DNA of 64,000 bases. Source: an uncultured Clostridia bacterium (GTDB lineage Bacteria; Bacillota; Clostridia; UBA1381). The translations under genes were made by a program, and so were the position numbers. Of this stretch, positions 61,463-64,000 are shown in pieces (the first letter of the stretch is position 1; every line of letters begins with the position of its first letter). The notes beneath the pieces are model-generated. The model ran no database searches. It was not told where the DNA came from and saw nothing but the letters and a program-made list of their open reading frames with translations. Location: the NCBI GenBank assembly GCA_947631085.1, contig CANRJY010000003.1, forward strand, positions 1 to 64,000, given 5' to 3'.

Positions 61463-61482
61463 TATGATGTCTAAAAACGGCT

Positions 61483-62949
61483 TTAGTCGGTTACGATTTT
61501 GAATACTACAGGCATATCGCCGGATACCGTATCCGTTTCTATTGTAAGCCCGTTTTCGTCGCGCGACCAAACCGGAGCGCAGCGGCAGCCGAGAACCTCA
61601 ACGGATTTTATTATACCGTGAAAATTCGGCTTTCTTGACGCGTCCGATTCCGAGAGAGACTTTATGCAAACGCTGTTTTTACCCTTCATATTCAGGCATA
61701 TCGCGTAAAGGCAGCCGTTGTTTACTGTAAAGCGTATATCCTCCGATGTGTACGCTTTTGCCTCGGAGTCGGCAAACTGTCCTTCCTCTATTTTTGTTGG
61801 CCCCTCCGCGGATTTGCGCCACAAGGAAGCCCCGCAAATTGCTTCACCATTTACCTTCAGCCAGTTTCCTATCTCCAAAAGGATATTTCTGTCCTCGTCC
61901 GGGATCGTTCCGTCTGCTTTTGGACCGATATTAAGGAGCATCCTGCCGTTTTTGCTTACTATATCGACCAAATCACGCACTATCTGCGGCGCGGTTTTAT
62001 AAATATTTCCCTCCGTGTAGCACCATGAATTTTTTGCGACCGCCGTATCGGTCTGCCAAACATAGGGCTTAGCGTCGGCAAATTGTCCGCGCTCGACATC
62101 GGGTACGGCGGCGCCGAACATGAACGCGTCATGCTTGTAGGTTATGACGACCTCCTCGCCCCACTCCTCGGCGCGGTTGTAATAATACGCCGCGAATTTT
62201 TTCAGATACGGTTTTACCGAGCTGTGTTGGATCCACCAGTCAAAATAAATTATTTTCGGACGGTACTTATCCACTATTTCGCAGCAGCGGCAAAGCCAGT
62301 CGTTTAAAAATTCTTCCGTAGGCGCAGGCTCGGAAAACAAATCATGATGGTTTGCCTCACTCATTGACGGCCAGTAAAAATCGCCGCGCTTGAGAGGCTC
62401 TTTTATATCGGAGTCAAATTCCTTGCCGTGTCCCATAAAAAACCAGTGCTCGACCCGATGACTTGACGCGCCGTTTATCAAACCCCTGTCGGCGCATTCC
62501 CTTGACAGCTCGCCGAGCACATCGCGGCAGGGTCCCATTTTCTTCGCGTTCCAGTCCGAAAGCGCGCTCTCATACATTTGAAATCCGTCATGGTGTTCCG
62601 CCACAGGCACGACATACTGCGCGCCGGCGGCTTTGAAAAGCTCCGCCCATTCCGACGCGCTGAAATTTTCCGCCTTAAACATGGGGATAAAATCCTTGTA
62701 GCCGAAATTCTTATGCATACCGTAGGTCTTTATATGATGCTCGTATTCGCGGCTTCCCTGTATGTACATATTCCTCGAGTACCACTCGCTTCCGAACGCG
62801 GGAACGGAGTACACTCCCCAATGAATAAATATACCGAATTTTGCCTGCTTATACCATTCGGGAACGCGGTACCGCGTCAGAGACTCCCATGTGTCCTTGT
62901 ATTTGCCGTTCGCGATGACGGCGTCGATTTCATTTAGATATTCAATCAT
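61483..62949 (-). CDS. Alpha-L-fucosidase, GH29
   Basis: A 488-residue cytoplasmic enzyme without a signal peptide. The GH29 marks are WYKQAKFGIFIHWGVYSVPAFGSEWYSR, AEHHDGFQMYES and the catalytic nucleophile D237 in IIYFDWW, followed by a beta-sandwich C-terminal domain (about 390-488). It removes alpha-linked fucose from sugars that have been brought into the cell. No sugar importer is next to it. A GGGGGAG ribosome site is about 6 nt before the ATG. Confidence 0.93.
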   Translation of the reverse strand: MIEYLNEIDAVIANGKYKDTWESLTRYRVPEWYKQAKFGIFIHWGVYSVPAFGSEWYSRNMYIQGSREYEHHIKTYGMHKNFGYKDFIPMFKAENFSASEWAELFKAAGAQYVVPVAEHHDGFQMYESALSDWNAKKMGPCRDVLGELSRECADRGLINGASSHRVEHWFFMGHGKEFDSDIKEPLKRGDFYWPSMSEANHHDLFSEPAPTEEFLNDWLCRCCEIVDKYRPKIIYFDWWIQHSSVKPYLKKFAAYYYNRAEEWGEEVVITYKHDAFMFGAAVPDVERGQFADAKPYVWQTDTAVAKNSWCYTEGNIYKTAPQIVRDLVDIVSKNGRMLLNIGPKADGTIPDEDRNILLEIGNWLKVNGEAICGASLWRKSAEGPTKIEEGQFADSEAKAYTSEDIRFTVNNGCLYAICLNMKGKNSVCIKSLSESDASRKPNFHGIIKSVEVLGCRCAPVWSRDENGLTIETDTVSGDMPVVFKIVTD

Positions 62950-62970
62950 TTTTACTCCCCCTTACAGTCA

Positions 62971-62999
62971 ATTATAATATATTTTCCGCTTCGACGCAA
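62971..62999 (-). promoter_or_regulatory. Sigma-A promoter of the fucosidase gene
   Basis: On the minus strand TTGCGT (62999-62994) and TATAAT (62976-62971) are 17 nt apart; the start near 62964 is only about 15 nt before the start codon. Confidence 0.7.
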
Positions 63000-63078
63000 T
63001 ACATTGATCGTAAAATTATGGATTTTTGCTTATCCGCGGCTATCCTTTATTTTGAACTGTTAACTTTTTGTGAACTTA

Positions 63079-63107
63079 TTGACATTGTTTATGAATTTGT
63101 GTATAAT
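63079..63107 (+). promoter_or_regulatory. Sigma-A promoter of the amino-acid permease genes
   Basis: TTGACA (63079-63084) and TATAAT (63102-63107) are exact and 17 nt apart. The start near 63114 shows that translation cannot begin at the far upstream in-frame ATG 63070. Confidence 0.92.
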
Positions 63108-63195
63108 ATTAACTTGCAGAAAGAAATTCGCGTATCGGCGAAAGTCGGCGTATAATATTGTATATAATTGTTTCAAGAGGGTGACCGGAAAACTT

Positions 63196-63855
63196 ATGAA
63201 TTGGGATTTTATTTGGGAATATCTGCCGCTGTATAAGGATGCCGCGCTGCTTACGGTCAAAATCGGATGGCTGGGAATAGCTATAGCGATAGTTATAGGG
63301 TTTCTCTGCGCGATCGCGCTGTATTTCAAAGTGCCGGTTCTCAGGCGGATAGTTTCTGTGTACATAGAAATAAGCCGCAACACGCCGCTTCTTATTCAGC
63401 TTTTCTTCATATACTACGCGCTGCCGAAAATCGGAATCCCCACAAATCCCGAAGCATGCGGAGTGGCGGGACTCGCGTTTTTGGGCGGCAGCTATATGGC
63501 TGAGGCGTTTCGGAGCGGCTTGGAGGCGATAGAACCGATACAAATGGAGAGCGCGCTGAGCTTGGGCTTGGAAAAATCGCAGGCGCTAAGGCACGTTATA
63601 ATGCCGCAGGCGGTTTCGATAAGCGTTCCCGCGTTTGTGGCGAACGTGATATTTTTGCTAAAGGAAACAAGTGTATTCAGCGCGGTGAGCCTGATGGACT
63701 TGATGTTCACCGCGAAGGACTTGATCGGGCTTTACTACAAGACCACGGAAAGTCTTTTAATGCTGGTTGTATTTTATTTAATAATCCTGCTTCCGGTTTC
63801 AATTCTCGGAAGCGTCCTCGAAAGGAGGCTGCGCCATGCCGGATTTGGGTCTTGA
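63196..63855 (+). CDS. Polar amino-acid ABC transporter permease (HisM/GlnP family)
   Basis: A 219-residue membrane protein with five helices, starting MNWDFIWEYLPLYKDAALLTVKIGWLGIAIA. The ISRNTPLLIQLFFIYYALP segment and the EAA loop (EAIEPIQMESALSLGLEKSQALRHVIMPQA) mark the His/Glu/Gln permease family. It pairs with the next permease to form a heterodimer. ATG 63196 is chosen because it lies after the promoter; the ribosome site is weak. The binding protein and ATPase lie outside the window. Confidence 0.92.
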   Translation: MNWDFIWEYLPLYKDAALLTVKIGWLGIAIAIVIGFLCAIALYFKVPVLRRIVSVYIEISRNTPLLIQLFFIYYALPKIGIPTNPEACGVAGLAFLGGSYMAEAFRSGLEAIEPIQMESALSLGLEKSQALRHVIMPQAVSISVPAFVANVIFLLKETSVFSAVSLMDLMFTAKDLIGLYYKTTESLLMLVVFYLIILLPVSILGSVLERRLRHAGFGS

Positions 63856-64000
63856 CGTACTCTTTAAGGGGAAAAACATGATACGTCTTTTGGGCGGACT
63901 TTGGGTCGCGGTCAAGATAAGCCTTATTTCCGTCGCGATAAGCATACCGCTCGGAATTTTGCTGGGCATAATAATGACTTCAAAAAACCCTATCATAAAG
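63836..64000 (+). CDS. Second amino-acid ABC transporter permease (partial, cut by window end)
   Basis: Fifty-five codons of a second permease: a start of MPDLGLDVLFKGKNMIRLLGGLWVAVKISLISVAISIPLG, the same type of first helix as its neighbour. It has AGGAGG 7 nt before ATG 63836 and overlaps the first permease by 20 nt. The rest lies past 64000. Confidence 0.88.
   Translation, partial: MPDLGLDVLFKGKNMIRLLGGLWVAVKISLISVAISIPLGILLGIIMTSKNPIIK

Noticed and set aside
63070-63195. N-terminal extension of the amino-acid permease
   Set aside because: It begins upstream of the transcription start predicted from a consensus promoter, so it cannot be translated from that message.
1-64000. CRISPR array, prophage or transposase
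   Set aside because: No regularly spaced direct repeats, phage structural genes, integrase or transposase reading frames were found.

Overview
This window comes from the chromosome of an anaerobic, endospore-forming, Gram-positive clostridium of moderate GC, most likely a gut Oscillospirales- or Monoglobales-like lineage. The evidence is the Firmicutes-type gene order (yicC-remA-gmk-rpoZ-priA-def-fmt ... stp-prkC-rsgA-rpe-thiN), the sporulation and spore genes (spoIIR, spoIIID, sleB-ypeB, an alpha/beta SASP), a fused ispH-S1 gene of the clostridial type, a ferredoxin-dependent indolepyruvate oxidoreductase, and a pectin-active polysaccharide lyase. The lineage below class level is inference. 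I see no prophage, insertion sequence, CRISPR array or rRNA operon.

Layout. 1-3.0 kb, minus strand: tRNA-Pro, a YkvI-like membrane protein, an AT-rich zinc-ribbon membrane protein and greA. 3.1-19.4 kb, plus strand: a near-continuous housekeeping run (yicC, remA, gmk, rpoZ, priA, def, fmt, YugP-type protease, rsmB, rlmN, stp, prkC, rsgA, rpe, thiN, cysteine desulfurase, thiI), with many 1-8 nt overlaps suggesting translational coupling. 19.4-31.2 kb: recA under an SOS-type operator, ptsH, uvrC, pgeF, a peptide-type solute-binding lipoprotein, a flavoprotein, a HutP-family gene, aroH, then cmk-plsC-ispH/S1, with two hairpin-rich intergenic repeats. 31.2-39.5 kb: iorAB and a phenylacetate-CoA ligase (arylpyruvate catabolism), rdgB, a DUF6106-like membrane protein, the NAD(P)HX repair gene, alr and a mazF module whose upstream antitoxin is only about 52 aa. 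39.6-44.4 kb: a large secreted PL11 rhamnogalacturonan lyase and a paired short-chain chromate transporter.

44.5-52.2 kb is rich in sporulation and envelope genes: spoIIR diverges from sleB-ypeB, followed by spoIIID, an orphan sugar-binding lipoprotein, an HD-GYP response regulator, an SLH-NlpC/P60 hydrolase behind a long AT-rich leader, and a SASP gene with a good sigma-G-type promoter. 52.3-64 kb: a ClC channel, a CmpB-type membrane protein, a csoR-copA copper operon, a hybrid histidine kinase followed by another orphan solute-binding lipoprotein, a GH29 fucosidase, and two permeases of a polar amino-acid ABC transporter, the last cut by the window end.

The points most worth attention are the copA gene that ends in a CopZ-like domain with its own Shine-Dalgarno and start codon, the very short MazE-like antitoxin without a DNA-binding domain, the copper operator filling the csoR promoter spacer, the two solute-binding proteins without permeases paired with signalling genes, and the intergenic repeats inside the cmk-plsC-ispH operon.
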